64,000 bases of DNA, from the NCBI GenBank assembly GCA_024231975.1, contig JAAEQB010000120.1, forward strand, positions 186,001 through 250,000. The letters run 5' to 3'. Each line of letters starts with the position of its first letter. The first letter of the stretch is position 1. The notes beneath the pieces are model-generated. The model saw only the letters and a list, made by a program, of their open reading frames with translations, was not told where the DNA came from and ran no database searches. This DNA comes from Allobosea sp. GTDB lineage: Bacteria; Pseudomonadota; Alphaproteobacteria; Rhizobiales; Beijerinckiaceae. Positions 19,371 to 28,494 of this stretch are shown here, piece after piece. The position numbers and the translations under genes were made by a program.

Positions 19371-19871
19371 TTACTTGTAGGCGATGCTGTCGATGATCGC
19401 CGACATCGCCGCATCATGCGTCTTGTGGCCCTCGGGCGAGGCCCAATAGGTCATCATGATGATCTTGCCGCTCGCGACGTTCGGGTTGATCGCAATGTAG
19501 CGGATGATCGAGTCACCGTCCTTGCTCTTGGCCTTGAGCTCGGTGAACGACCAGGCCTTGCCCTTGACCTCCTGCTTCACCGTGTCGGAAGCGCCGGTGA
19601 TCGTCACGCCCTCCTTCTCGAAATAGGTGTTGTGCTCCTTCTGCAGCGTGTCGAGCTCTGCGGGCGCAATCAGCTCGAACCAGAGATAGATCTCCTCGTC
19701 CGGCGTCTTGATCTCGACGCCGCGCTTGATCTTCGCGGTCGTCCAGGCGTCCGGCACGGTGACGACCGCGACCGGGTCGGCATCGGTGATCTGCAGCGCT
19801 CCGGCCAAAGCCGGAACACCGCTGAAACCGGCGAGCGCAAAGGCCAGCGCCAGGACGGTCTTCCGCAACAT
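19371..19871 (-). CDS. Small exported protein of unknown function
   Basis: A 166-residue protein with a clear Sec signal peptide (MLRKTVLALAFALAGFSGVPALAGA). The mature part is mixed alpha/beta with no cysteines and no catalytic motif, and may be a single periplasmic domain. The ATG at 19871 is preferred to one at 19934, because it places the signal peptide at the N-terminus. The microprotein gene follows in the same direction after 86 bases that include a strong GC-rich hairpin (19342-19359). Confidence 0.75.
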   Translation of the reverse strand: MLRKTVLALAFALAGFSGVPALAGALQITDADPVAVVTVPDAWTTAKIKRGVEIKTPDEEIYLWFELIAPAELDTLQKEHNTYFEKEGVTITGASDTVKQEVKGKAWSFTELKAKSKDGDSIIRYIAINPNVASGKIIMMTYWASPEGHKTHDAAMSAIIDSIAYK

Positions 19872-19982
19872 GAGCGTTCTCCCCGGGATCGGCCCGGTCC
19901 CGCGCCCCTGCGCGTACCGTGATCCGCCAGCCACGAGGGTGTGCCACAGCCCGCGGCCATGACAAGGCGGGCAAGCCGCGAT

Positions 19983-20609
19983 TCAGGCCGGTTCGGCGGC
20001 GCTCGGATGCCAGAGAAGTTGATAGCCGTTCACAAGCGCGGCCAAAGACGTCGGTGGCGTGACGACGGCGACCGGACCGGACGGTCGCGGCCGGCGCGCG
20101 ACATAGCCGGAGGGCGACCAGAGCAGGGCCTTGTCGCCGCGCAGTGCCAGGAACTCGCCCTCAGACGTAGCAATCATCGCGCCATCCGGAAGGCCCTCCG
20201 CCCCCAGCCGATGCAGACGCTTGCGGCGGCCGTCCCGGCGCTCGCGATCGAGCCGCTCGTCGATCGCGGGAAAGAGCGGCAGGTCGGCAAGCCCGAGCCC
20301 GGCGACCAGCGCCGCGCGGTAGGCATGCGCATCGGTGCGGCGGCATTCGACGCAAGGGCGGTGCCCGGCGGCGAGCGCCGTCACCTCGTCGCAGAAGAAC
20401 AGCTCGGTGTAGTAGCGGCCCCAGACATTGCGCTGACGCCCCTTGAAGGAGAGCACGCAGCAAATCCACTGCTTCGTCGCGAACAGCCGCGTCGGCAGCG
20501 TCTTCGTCACGGGATCATGGAACTTGCCGCCGCGATTGCCGAACAGCAGGCCGCGCGCCGGATCGGCGAAGAGCGAGCCATCGGGACGGATGCGATTGGG
20601 CAGCGGCAT
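19983..20609 (-). CDS. Conserved protein with Ada-like CxxC motif
   Basis: A 208-residue soluble protein starting MPLPNRIRPDGSLFADPARG, a conserved opening in alphaproteobacterial hypothetical proteins. HRPCVECRR near residues 82-90 resembles the zinc-binding Ada metal-binding motif, and another Cys pair (WICC) lies at about 49-51. No catalytic assignment can be made. It is divergent from the DUF3422 gene with a 150-base gap. Confidence 0.7.
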   Translation of the reverse strand: MPLPNRIRPDGSLFADPARGLLFGNRGGKFHDPVTKTLPTRLFATKQWICCVLSFKGRQRNVWGRYYTELFFCDEVTALAAGHRPCVECRRTDAHAYRAALVAGLGLADLPLFPAIDERLDRERRDGRRKRLHRLGAEGLPDGAMIATSEGEFLALRGDKALLWSPSGYVARRPRPSGPVAVVTPPTSLAALVNGYQLLWHPSAAEPA

Positions 20610-20759
20610 GGGGCGAGCCTAGGCCAGGAGGGCGCCCGATCATGTCATCAGCCCGCGGCCCTTGCGACACCGTGCCCGACTCGCGAGCTGCCATGCTTTC
20701 CGGCAAGGTCCTTGCGTGCGGGCAAAGCCGAGAACAGGCGCACCGAGGGGCAGGGCAGC

Positions 20760-22055
20760 ATGGACGGGACTACCGAAAACGGCGCGCCGCCGCTGGCCGC
20801 GCACCCGTCACGTGGCACCATCCTCGGCGAGATCCATGCCCGCCCCTTCGCGCCGCTCTCGACCCCGCAGCGGCTCCTGCACTTCGCCTTCATGACCGAC
20901 CAGGCACAGGCGGCCGCCGATCGCGAGGCGCTTGCCCACTTCTGCGCCGAGCGTGGCGTCACCGGCCCGGCAGAGGGAGCGAAGCACCATCGCACCCGGC
21001 TCGGAGAAACCAGCCTGCGTTGGGAGCAGCACAGCGAGTTCACCACCTATACCTGGGAGCTGGCCTCGCCGGGCTCGGTGCCTTTCCTGCCGACGACCAC
21101 CATCCTGCCGCACGGCATGCACGCTTTGCCGCAGCCGGGGCCGCATCTGGCGTCGATCGACCTGCATCTGCTGCCGGAACGGGCAGCGCCCGAGCTCGAT
21201 GCCGCATTCGATGCAGCCAGCCTCGCCGCCTCGCTGGTCGATGGCGAGGCGGCGATCGCCGCGACCGATTTCCGCGCCGGCGCCGACGGCTTCGTGCGCA
21301 TCCTCGTGCTCGACCGAGCCCTGACGCCCGCCAAGACCGGAGCGCTGGTGCAGCGGCTGCTTGAGGTCGAGACCTATCGCGTGCTGGCCCTGCTCGGACT
21401 GCCGGAGGCGCACCGCCTCGCCCCTTCAGTGCGCCGCACCGAGGAGGTGCTGGTGCGCATCGCCGGAACGATGATGCAGACCGACGGGCTCGCCGCCGAC
21501 AATGCCCTGCTCGACGAGATGACCGCCATCGCCGCGACGATGGAGTCGGAAGCTGCCTCATCGAACTACCGCTTCGGCGCCAGCCGGGCCTATGACAGCA
21601 TCGTCGGCCAGCGGCTGGAGGCGATCGACGAGGCGCCCTATGGCGGCTGGCCGACCATCGCCGCCTTCCTGTCGCGGCGGATGGCGCCGGCGATGCGCAC
21701 CTGCAACATGCTACAGCAACGCCAGCTCGATTTGTCGCGCCGGCTCGCCCGCGCCGCCAACCTGCTGCGCACCCGCGTCGATGTCGCGCTCGAACAACAG
21801 AACCGCGACCTGCTCTCGGCGATGAACGACCGCACCCGCCTGCAATTGCGCCTGCAGCAGACGGTCGAGGGGCTCTCGGTCGCGGCGATCGGCTACTATG
21901 TCGTCAGCCTGTTCGGCTATCTCGCCAAGGGCGCCAAGGATGCCGGTTTCCTGCCTGTCGATGTCGGCATCGCGACCGCGCTGTTCGTGCCGGTCGCGAT
22001 CCTCGGCGTCTGGCTGATGGTCCGGCGCATCCGGCACGGCCACCGCGACAGCTAA
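20760..22055 (+). CDS. DUF3422 family membrane protein
   Basis: A 431-residue protein of the DUF3422 family. The N-terminus has the characteristic HPSRGTILGEIHARPFAPLSTPQRLLH segment, a long globular part follows, a coiled region near residues 320-360 is rich in Arg and Gln, and two C-terminal transmembrane helices (about 370-395 and 400-422) end in a basic tail. The family has no assigned role. The start at 20760 is the conserved MDGTTENG-like region before HARPFAP. Confidence 0.85.
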   Translation: MDGTTENGAPPLAAHPSRGTILGEIHARPFAPLSTPQRLLHFAFMTDQAQAAADREALAHFCAERGVTGPAEGAKHHRTRLGETSLRWEQHSEFTTYTWELASPGSVPFLPTTTILPHGMHALPQPGPHLASIDLHLLPERAAPELDAAFDAASLAASLVDGEAAIAATDFRAGADGFVRILVLDRALTPAKTGALVQRLLEVETYRVLALLGLPEAHRLAPSVRRTEEVLVRIAGTMMQTDGLAADNALLDEMTAIAATMESEAASSNYRFGASRAYDSIVGQRLEAIDEAPYGGWPTIAAFLSRRMAPAMRTCNMLQQRQLDLSRRLARAANLLRTRVDVALEQQNRDLLSAMNDRTRLQLRLQQTVEGLSVAAIGYYVVSLFGYLAKGAKDAGFLPVDVGIATALFVPVAILGVWLMVRRIRHGHRDS

Positions 22056-22057
22056 GG

Positions 22058-22615
22058 CTAGCGCTGCACGATCACCTTGGTCCCGGGCCGGACGCGATCA
22101 TAGAGATCCATCACGTCGCGATTGGTCATCCGGATGCAGCCGGAGGAGACCGCTGCTCCAATCGTGTCGGGCTCGTTCGAGCCGTGGATGCGATAGAGGC
22201 TCGAGCCCAGATAGATCGCCCGCGCGCCGAGCGGATTCTCCATGCCGCCTTCCATGTAGCGCGGCAAATCGGGCCGGCGCTTCAGCATCGCCGCCGGCGG
22301 ACGCCAATCCGGCCATTCGCGCTTGCGCGAGACGGTCTTGGTTCCGGACCAGCTGAAGCCCTGCCGGCCGACGCCGACGCCATAGCGGATCGCCTGCCCC
22401 TGCCCGAGCACGTAATAGAGCCGCCTCTGGCTGGTGGAGACCACGATGGTGCCGGGTGGCTGCTTGCCACTCCAGGACACGATTTGGCGCGGCACCGGCT
22501 GTTCGCTGAAGATGTTGAGGAAGTCCGCGACCCCGCGGCTGAGCGCGTTGGAATAGGCATAGGCCGGTGCGCAGAAAGCGAGACTGGTGACGACAAGTAC
22601 AATGGCGCGCAGCAT
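22058..22615 (-). CDS. L,D-transpeptidase (ErfK/YbiS/YcfS/YnhG)
   Basis: A 185-residue exported enzyme with a Sec signal peptide (residues 1-19). The catalytic motif is HGSNEPDTIGAAVSSGCIRM with nucleophile Cys near residue 161 and the SGCIRM core, as in YkuD-type L,D-transpeptidases that make 3-3 crosslinks in peptidoglycan or attach proteins to it. No LysM or PG-binding domain is present, so it is a minimal catalytic form. It is convergent with the DUF3422 gene, two bases away. Confidence 0.92.
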   Translation of the reverse strand: MLRAIVLVVTSLAFCAPAYAYSNALSRGVADFLNIFSEQPVPRQIVSWSGKQPPGTIVVSTSQRRLYYVLGQGQAIRYGVGVGRQGFSWSGTKTVSRKREWPDWRPPAAMLKRRPDLPRYMEGGMENPLGARAIYLGSSLYRIHGSNEPDTIGAAVSSGCIRMTNRDVMDLYDRVRPGTKVIVQR

Positions 22616-22680
22616 GATGATCCCTGCAACGCCCCCCGCCCGGATTTAACCGGAAGAGGCAAAGCAGGGTCAACCCCAGT

Positions 22681-23916
22681 CTAGCCACGCAGGCCGGCAG
22701 TGATCGAACGGCGATAGGACAGCGCCGCCGGAATGAGCGCTGCCAGCGAGCCGAGCAGCAGGATCAGCCCGACCTGGGCGAGCTCCGCCGAACCCAGCGC
22801 GAAGGAGAGCCGCAGGCCAGTCTGCGCCTCGAACAGGCCGGAGACTGCAAGCGTTGCAACCGCGCCGAGCCCGAGGCCGGCGAGGCAACCAGCCGCGACC
22901 AACCCGGCCATGCCGAGCCACACCACCAGCAAGACATAACTCGGCGGGGCCCCGAGAGCACGCAGCACAGCATAGCGCCTGCGCCTGAGGCCCGTCACCG
23001 CGACGAGCAACAGGAAGATCGCCGCCAGGATCAGCACGGCGTTGAGCATCGAGGCGACGCTCAGCACCTGCCCGACATCGCCGAGCGTGCGATAGAGCCC
23101 GACCAGCACCTCGGCTGGGAAGAACGCCATGGTGCCGCCCTGGCGATAGCGCGCCCTGAGCGCATAGGCATCGGCGACCGCCTTCGGCTTGACCACCAGC
23201 GCCGGCACGCCGGGAATGCGCTGGCCGTCGAAGGGTGGGCCGAGCGCAGCATCCTCGCCGGCATGGCCATTGCCGAGGCCATGCACCTCCCAGACGCTCT
23301 CGACCGGCACCAGGATCGCCCGGTCGAAGGGCGAGCCCAGCCGCGGCAGGCGGCCGACCGCGACATAGGCATGGCCTTCATGGCGATGGCTTGCCTCTTC
23401 CGCATCGGCGACGCCGCGCTTCGGCCAATGCCCGGCGGTCGCGTGCGAGGGCTCGATCTGGTCGCCGAGCCTGTAGGTGACGTCGGCGCCGAGCACGGCT
23501 TCGCCCTCGCGCGCGAACAGGCGGCCCTCGCTCGGCTGCAGGCGGCCCCAGCGGCCGGCGAAGGCGAGCGTCGTGCCGATCACCGGATGGCCGCGGGCGA
23601 TGTCGCCGAAGGCGAGCGGCGCGACCGCTGCCACGCGCGGATCGCGGGAAAGCTCATTGAGCAGCCGTCCGTCGATCAGCGGCAGCGCCTCGGGCTGCAG
23701 ATAGATCGCCGACATCACGAGCTGCGTCTGGCTGCCGGGCGCCCCGATCAGCAGGTCGAAATCATCCGCCGCCCGGGCCGAGGCCTGGCGCAGCGCCCGC
23801 TCCTGCGCACCGATGGCGACGCCGATCGCCACCGCCAGCGCGACCAGCGTCACGATCGCCGCCGCCGTCCAGCGCAGCGCCCTGAGATCGGCGACGACCA
23901 TCGGCAGCGGGTTCAC
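22681..23916 (-). CDS. ABC transporter permease (FtsX/MacB-like)
   Basis: A 411-residue membrane protein with one N-terminal helix (about 14-35), a large periplasmic domain, and three C-terminal helices separated as in FtsX/LolE-like permeases. The start is GTG at 23916, overlapping the stop of the ATPase gene (GTGA). An ATG five codons later is possible. It forms the membrane subunit of a type VII exporter-like ABC system with the product of 23913-24623. Confidence 0.85.
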   Translation of the reverse strand: MNPLPMVVADLRALRWTAAAIVTLVALAVAIGVAIGAQERALRQASARAADDFDLLIGAPGSQTQLVMSAIYLQPEALPLIDGRLLNELSRDPRVAAVAPLAFGDIARGHPVIGTTLAFAGRWGRLQPSEGRLFAREGEAVLGADVTYRLGDQIEPSHATAGHWPKRGVADAEEASHRHEGHAYVAVGRLPRLGSPFDRAILVPVESVWEVHGLGNGHAGEDAALGPPFDGQRIPGVPALVVKPKAVADAYALRARYRQGGTMAFFPAEVLVGLYRTLGDVGQVLSVASMLNAVLILAAIFLLLVAVTGLRRRRYAVLRALGAPPSYVLLVVWLGMAGLVAAGCLAGLGLGAVATLAVSGLFEAQTGLRLSFALGSAELAQVGLILLLGSLAALIPAALSYRRSITAGLRG

Positions 23917-24623
23917 GCAGCCGCCTTCAGCTGAAGCGGGCCGTCACCGATCACCGCGACCTGCTGCATCCGCGCCAGCAGCACAGGATCATGCGAGGCG
24001 CAGAGCAGCGTCGCGTCACTCTCCTTGGCGACCTCGACCAAAAGGGACCCGACCTCGGCTGCATGCGCCGGATCGAGGCTCGCCGTCGGCTCGTCGGCGA
24101 GGATCAGGGCTGGCTCGTTGAACAGGGCCCGCGCGATGGCGACGCGCTGCTGCTCGCCGCGCGAGAGCACGGCGGCGCGCCGTCGCAGATCGGTCAACCC
24201 CATGCGCCCAGCGAGGAAAGTGGCGCGCGCGACCTGCTCGCTCGACTGCCGCCAGTCCGAGAAGCTCGCCGGCAGGGTGATGTTGGCGAGCACGTCGAGC
24301 TCGGGCACGAGATGAAAATCCTGGAAGACGAAGCCGACCGTCTCGCGCCGCCAGCGATCGCGCGCCGCGCCAGGCAGCGCGGAGACGACGACGTCGCCCC
24401 AGCTGATGCTCCCGGCATCGGGCAGGAAGAAGCCGGCGGCAAGATGCAGCAGCGAGGTCTTGCCCGAGCCGGAGGGGCCACGCAGGCCGATCAACGCGCC
24501 GGGCGGTACGACGAAATCAGGAATGTCGAGCACCCGGAAGGGCCGCCCGTCGCCGTCGCGGTGATCGACATGGATGCCGGAAAAATGCAGCGGCCTGGCC
24601 GCGTCGGCGGGCCGCTCAGACAC
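23913..24623 (-). CDS. ABC transporter ATP-binding protein (LolD/MacB-like)
   Basis: A 236-residue ATPase with Walker A GLRGPSGSGKTS near residue 47-58, LSRGEQQRVAIARAL as signature (Arg replaces the usual first Gly), ILADEPTASLD and the H-loop LCASHDP. The GTG at 24623 is chosen because it directly precedes the domain and overlaps the preceding gene's stop by eight bases. Open frame further upstream is antisense-like, low-complexity sequence. Fits a MacAB/LolCDE-type exporter. Confidence 0.88.
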   Translation of the reverse strand: MSERPADAARPLHFSGIHVDHRDGDGRPFRVLDIPDFVVPPGALIGLRGPSGSGKTSLLHLAAGFFLPDAGSISWGDVVVSALPGAARDRWRRETVGFVFQDFHLVPELDVLANITLPASFSDWRQSSEQVARATFLAGRMGLTDLRRRAAVLSRGEQQRVAIARALFNEPALILADEPTASLDPAHAAEVGSLLVEVAKESDATLLCASHDPVLLARMQQVAVIGDGPLQLKAAA

Positions 24624-25086
24624 TGTGGAAGCCGGCGTCGACGAGCCTGATCTGGCTGACGAAGCCGGTCTCGGCATCGGTCGAGGAGCCGATCTCGAGC
24701 CGGCCGCTGACTGCGACCTTCTGGCCGGCGCTGACCATCGGCGTCGCCGCGCGCATGAACACGACGACGATGTCGACCGGCCAGTCGGCATCGGACTGGC
24801 AGAACGGGCAGATCGCCAGCGGCTCGCGCGTCAGCACGAAGAAGTGGCTCTCCGGCTTCAGCGGCGGCGCCATGTAGCCGACCATCCTGACCGGCTTGCC
24901 GCGCAGCGAGGTCGCCCGGTCGGAGAACTGGAAGCCGAGCACGCCAAAGGATTTGTAGAGACCATCGAAGGTCAAGAGCTCCGCCTCGGCGGCCAGCACA
25001 GGCAGCGAGACGGGCAGCGCCGCGAGCCCGATGAGAAGCCCGCGGCGGGACAGAGTCGGGAGCAGCTTCGGCCGATGCGAGATCAT
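24616..25086 (-). CDS. Tat-exported OB-like protein of an ABC exporter operon
   Basis: A 156-residue protein with a twin-arginine-like signal (LSRRGLLIGLAALPVSLPVLAA). The mature part has VRMVGYMAPPLKPESHFFVL and ICPFCQSDADWPVD, a conserved CPxC motif that may bind metal or act in redox, within a small beta-rich domain. It lies between the alkaline phosphatase and the ABC exporter genes with overlaps or short gaps, so it likely works with the exporter. Similar small proteins near MacB-type exporters are of unknown function. Confidence 0.7.
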   Translation of the reverse strand: MISHRPKLLPTLSRRGLLIGLAALPVSLPVLAAEAELLTFDGLYKSFGVLGFQFSDRATSLRGKPVRMVGYMAPPLKPESHFFVLTREPLAICPFCQSDADWPVDIVVVFMRAATPMVSAGQKVAVSGRLEIGSSTDAETGFVSQIRLVDAGFHSV

Positions 25087-25107
25087 GCGTCCTGCTCCCA
25101 GTCTAGT

Positions 25108-26847
25108 TCACTTGCCGCCGAGGGCCAGCGCCTCCGCCATGACGCGGAAGACGAAGACGTTCGGCTTGTGGCCGCGGAAGCGCTCGGCGCCCGGGCCCAT
25201 GGCGGTGAGCAGCACGTCGTCGGCCGCATGGACGCCGGAATTGGCGTCGAAGGGCAGGTTGCCCTGCTTGCGAGTGGCGAGCGGACCGGTGCAGTCCTTC
25301 TCGTTGGCGACGTTGGTCTTGCCGTCCGGGCCCTTCACGGCCGGGACGCGCTCGCCATCGAGATAGGGCCGGCCGGTGTCGCAGGTGTCCGGATAGCTGC
25401 CGAAGGCGACGGCGAGGCGGCGCGAGGTGTCGACCTTGGTCGGGTAACCATCGGCGTCGCGCGGGCCGTAGTTCGGCGGCAGCGAGTCGGCGTAGGTGCC
25501 GAGCTTGTCGCGCAGCAGCTGGCCCGGGCGATCATCGTCATAGGTGCCGACGATCGAGACCGGATGGGCGTGGTCCGGCACGACGATGATCAGCGTGTCG
25601 TTGCGATCGCCGGCGAACTCCTTGGCGACCTTGACGGCGTTGTCGAGCATGATCGTGTCGAACACCGCGCGCTCCCAGTCGAGCGAGTGGCTGTACTTGT
25701 CGATGCGGGCCGATTCCACCATCAGGAAGAAGCCGTCCTGGGCGCCCTTGAGCATCTCGATCGCGGCCTTGGTCTGCTCGACCACGTCGGGCTGGTCCGG
25801 GAACTTCGAGATCGAGCCCTTCTTAGCGAGGCGCAGGTCGAAGGCGCCGTCGATGTTCGAGGTGTTGTAGAGGCCGAGCAGCTTCTTGGAGCCGCCGGCG
25901 ACGGCAGCGTTCATCTCGGTCTTGGTGGTGGCGAGCGCGTAGCCCGCTTCCTTGAACTTGGCGATGAAGTCGAGATCGTCGGTGCGCTTGGTGCCCGGGG
26001 TCGACTTCGGCAGGAAGTTCGGCGAGCCGCCGCCCATGATCACGTCGGGCTGCACGTCGAAGAACATCTTGACGATGTCGTTGAAGTCGGAGCGGCGGCG
26101 GGTATGGGCGACCATCGCGGCCGGGGTCGCATCCTCGATCTCGGAATTGGTGACGACGCCGATCGCCATGCCCGCGCGCTTGCGCTTGATCACCTCGGAG
26201 ATGGTCTCGACCTTGGGATGGTCGAGCGTCAGCGCGTTCTTGGCACAGTAGATGCCGAGTGCGTTGACGCAGGACTTGTGACCGGTGGTGTAGGCGCTGG
26301 CGGAGTTGGCGCTGTCGGTGACGATCGAGTCGGTGCCCGAGGTCGAGATCAGCGCCATGTTCGGCATATCGTCGATGGCGAGTTCGCCGCCATAGAGGCC
26401 CTGCTCCCAGCCCTTCGACAGGATGCGGGCGGCGGTGCGATGCGCGACGGAGAGACCATCGCCGACGAACAGGATGACGTTCTTGGCCCTGCGCTCAGGC
26501 GTGGCGTAGACGGTCCAGTTGACGGTGGCCTTCTCGCTGCCCTGCGTCGCCTCGATGACGTACTGGCCGGCAGGCAGCTGCGCGCCGCGCAGCCACAGCG
26601 CCGAATGCTTCTGGCCTTCCTCGTTCTGGACGAATTGGGCCTCGCGGCCGAAAGCCTCGTTCACCGGCTTGCCGTTGATCGTGACCTTGACGTCGGCCGA
26701 GGCCGGCGCGTTGGGGAATTCGACCTTCAAGTCGAAGCGCGAGCCCTCGAGGATCTCGGCGCGATTGAGCGGATAGATGGTCTGTGCCGTCGCCGGCGCC
26801 ACGCTGGCGAGCATCGCCGCCGCCATCAACCAAGTTCGCTTCTGCAT
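25108..26847 (-). CDS. Alkaline phosphatase (PhoA-like)
   Basis: A 579-residue secreted enzyme with a Sec signal peptide (about 1-22). LFVGDGLSVAHRTAA near residues 155-170 carries the first metal Asp and TDSANSASAYTTGHKS near 194-209 includes the nucleophile Ser in DSAN. Later His and Asp clusters (VVPDHAHPVSI) complete the zinc sites. It is longer than E. coli PhoA because of an N-terminal beta domain (residues 23-140). Minus-strand order suggests it heads an operon with the exported protein and the exporter. The AT-rich region upstream is its promoter region. Confidence 0.9.
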   Translation of the reverse strand: MQKRTWLMAAAMLASVAPATAQTIYPLNRAEILEGSRFDLKVEFPNAPASADVKVTINGKPVNEAFGREAQFVQNEEGQKHSALWLRGAQLPAGQYVIEATQGSEKATVNWTVYATPERRAKNVILFVGDGLSVAHRTAARILSKGWEQGLYGGELAIDDMPNMALISTSGTDSIVTDSANSASAYTTGHKSCVNALGIYCAKNALTLDHPKVETISEVIKRKRAGMAIGVVTNSEIEDATPAAMVAHTRRRSDFNDIVKMFFDVQPDVIMGGGSPNFLPKSTPGTKRTDDLDFIAKFKEAGYALATTKTEMNAAVAGGSKKLLGLYNTSNIDGAFDLRLAKKGSISKFPDQPDVVEQTKAAIEMLKGAQDGFFLMVESARIDKYSHSLDWERAVFDTIMLDNAVKVAKEFAGDRNDTLIIVVPDHAHPVSIVGTYDDDRPGQLLRDKLGTYADSLPPNYGPRDADGYPTKVDTSRRLAVAFGSYPDTCDTGRPYLDGERVPAVKGPDGKTNVANEKDCTGPLATRKQGNLPFDANSGVHAADDVLLTAMGPGAERFRGHKPNVFVFRVMAEALALGGK

Positions 26848-27008
26848 GATACCTCTCCGCCCCAGTGAATCCGGTGGCCGGTCCGTTAGGCGCGCGAGAT
26901 GACACTATGATTACTACGATTCCGGCGATATTGTAACGTTATAACAAATTACTATTGTTGATCGATTGACCTGGGATTTCGAGTCTACTTCCCGCGGAGC
27001 GGACACCG

Positions 27009-27052
27009 AATTGTAGCGGTGCCTGTGCTAAATTGTAGCGGTGCCTGTGCTA
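27009..27052 (+). repeat. 22-bp perfect tandem duplication before methyltransferase gene
   Basis: AATTGTAGCGGTGCCTGTGCTA occurs twice back to back in the sense that two 22-base units, 27009-27030 and 27031-27052, are identical. It ends 29 bases before the start at 27082. The wider gap 26848-27081 is AT-rich near 26905-26960 (including TTGTAACGTTATAACAA, 26932-26948) and serves as a divergent promoter region with no further gene. Confidence 0.85.
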
Positions 27053-27081
27053 AAGCGCTCTTCCGCAAAGGGAGACGGCAG

Positions 27082-27717
27082 ATGAGCACCGCAAGCGATG
27101 CCCGCTTCTGGGACCGGTCCGCGAAAAGCTACGCCAGATCGCGGATCTCGGATCAGGCGGGATATGAACGCACGCTGGAGCGGACGGCTGCCCTGTTGAA
27201 ACCGGATGACCACGTGCTGGAACTCGGCTGCGGTACCGGGACGACGGCGCTCCGGCTCGCCGGTGCGGTCGAGAGCTATCTCGCGACGGACATTGCAGCT
27301 GGCATGATCGCCATCGCGCAGGAAAAACTCGCGGCGAGCCCAATTGCCAATCTCGCTTTTCGCACGACGACGGCCGAAGCGCTCGCTTCCGAAGCTGCTC
27401 GGTTCGATACGGTTCTCGGCTTCAACTATCTGCATCTGGTCCGCGACCTCCCCGGCGCGCTGCGCAGCATCCATGCCTTGCTGGTGCCGGGCGGCCTGTT
27501 CATCTCAAAGACGCCCTGCCTCGGCGACATGAACCCGCTGATCAAGCTCGCTTTACCGCTCATGCAGATGGTCGGAAAGGCGCCCTATGCCGGCGTCTTC
27601 AGCGCGCAGGAACTGAGCCGTCTCATCGCCGCGGCGGGCTTCGAGGTCGTCAGCACGGAACGCCATGCAAGCAAGGGCAAGGACAGCCGCCCCTTCATGG
27701 TCGCACGCAAGACATAG
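27082..27717 (+). CDS. Class I SAM-dependent methyltransferase
   Basis: A 211-residue soluble protein. The SAM-binding motif I HVLELGCGTGTTALRL is near residues 45-60, a DIAAGM acidic loop follows near 70-80, and the C-terminal half ends in a beta hairpin typical of the fold. The opening DARFWDRSAKSYARSRISD resembles small-molecule and quinone-type methyltransferases; the substrate is unknown. The ATG at 27082 has GGGAGA upstream; an in-frame start at 27019 lies in the tandem repeat and is unlikely. Confidence 0.88.
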   Translation: MSTASDARFWDRSAKSYARSRISDQAGYERTLERTAALLKPDDHVLELGCGTGTTALRLAGAVESYLATDIAAGMIAIAQEKLAASPIANLAFRTTTAEALASEAARFDTVLGFNYLHLVRDLPGALRSIHALLVPGGLFISKTPCLGDMNPLIKLALPLMQMVGKAPYAGVFSAQELSRLIAAAGFEVVSTERHASKGKDSRPFMVARKT

Positions 27718-27870
27718 TGCGAGAAGGCGAGACCGGACGGAGCTATTCGCGCCTGCTCGCGTTTCAATCAGCGAGCGTCGGGCGAGCCAGGCTTATCCTG
27801 ACAACTCCTGACAAAATGCTTCCTTATCAGCCTCGTCATCACACGAGGAAACGCCGAAAGGGACATCGCC

Positions 27871-28488
27871 ATGCTGACCTTCTATCACTCGCCGCAATCG
27901 CGCTCCTTCTCGATCCTCTGGCTGCTCGAGGAGCTCGGCCAGCCCTATGAGATGGAGATCGTCGACATCCGCGCCGAGGGCGGCCCGCCGGAGAGCTATC
28001 GCGCCATCCAGCCTCACAAGAAGGTGCCGGCCATCGTCCATGACGGCACCACCGTCACCGAACGCGCCGCGATCTGCCTCTATCTCACCGAGCAGTTCCC
28101 CGAGGCCGGACTGGCCCCGGCCGTCGGCGATGCCGACCGCCCGGCCTTCCTGACCTCGCTGGTCTATACCGACGCCGTGCTCGACCCGATCATCGCGACC
28201 TCCGTCCACAAGTTCAAATACGAGGCGCGCGGCTTCTCCTTCGGCTCGCATGCCGACACGGTCGCCAATCTCGCGAAGAAGCTCGGCGAGCACCCCTATG
28301 CCGCCGGCGAGCGCTTCACAGCCGCCGACACTCAGCTCGGCGCCGGCATCCATTTCGGCATGAACATCGTCGGCGTGCTGCCGCGCCTGCCGGTGTTCGA
28401 GGCCTATATGGGCCGGATGATGGAGCGGCCGGGGCTGCAGCGCACCCTGCAGAAGGACGGCACGCTCGAGCCTGGTCAGGTTCCCTGA
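27871..28488 (+). CDS. Glutathione S-transferase family protein
   Basis: A 205-residue enzyme with an N-terminal thioredoxin-like domain (MLTFYHSPQSRSFSILWLLEEL; Ser near 8 or 11 may activate glutathione) containing the KKVPAIVHDG cis-Pro turn and TVTERAAICLYL, and a C-terminal helical domain. It follows 150 bases after the methyltransferase gene and precedes the convergent cyanase gene by only six bases. The substrate is not evident; members of this size detoxify electrophiles. Confidence 0.9.
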   Translation: MLTFYHSPQSRSFSILWLLEELGQPYEMEIVDIRAEGGPPESYRAIQPHKKVPAIVHDGTTVTERAAICLYLTEQFPEAGLAPAVGDADRPAFLTSLVYTDAVLDPIIATSVHKFKYEARGFSFGSHADTVANLAKKLGEHPYAAGERFTAADTQLGAGIHFGMNIVGVLPRLPVFEAYMGRMMERPGLQRTLQKDGTLEPGQVP

Positions 28489-28494
28489 GAGGAC

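Noticed and set aside
24574..26868. 764-codon open frame on the plus strand opposite the alkaline phosphatase gene
   Set aside because: Antisense to a clear phosphatase; composition is Arg/Gly/Asp-rich with no motif.
26900..26960. Possible Pho box in the AT-rich region upstream of the alkaline phosphatase
   Set aside because: A TTGTTAT-type seven-mer is present but the required second direct repeat at the right spacing is poor, so PhoB control cannot be claimed.
27009..27052. Tandem repeat considered as a CRISPR remnant
   Set aside because: The two units have no spacer between them and no cas gene is present.
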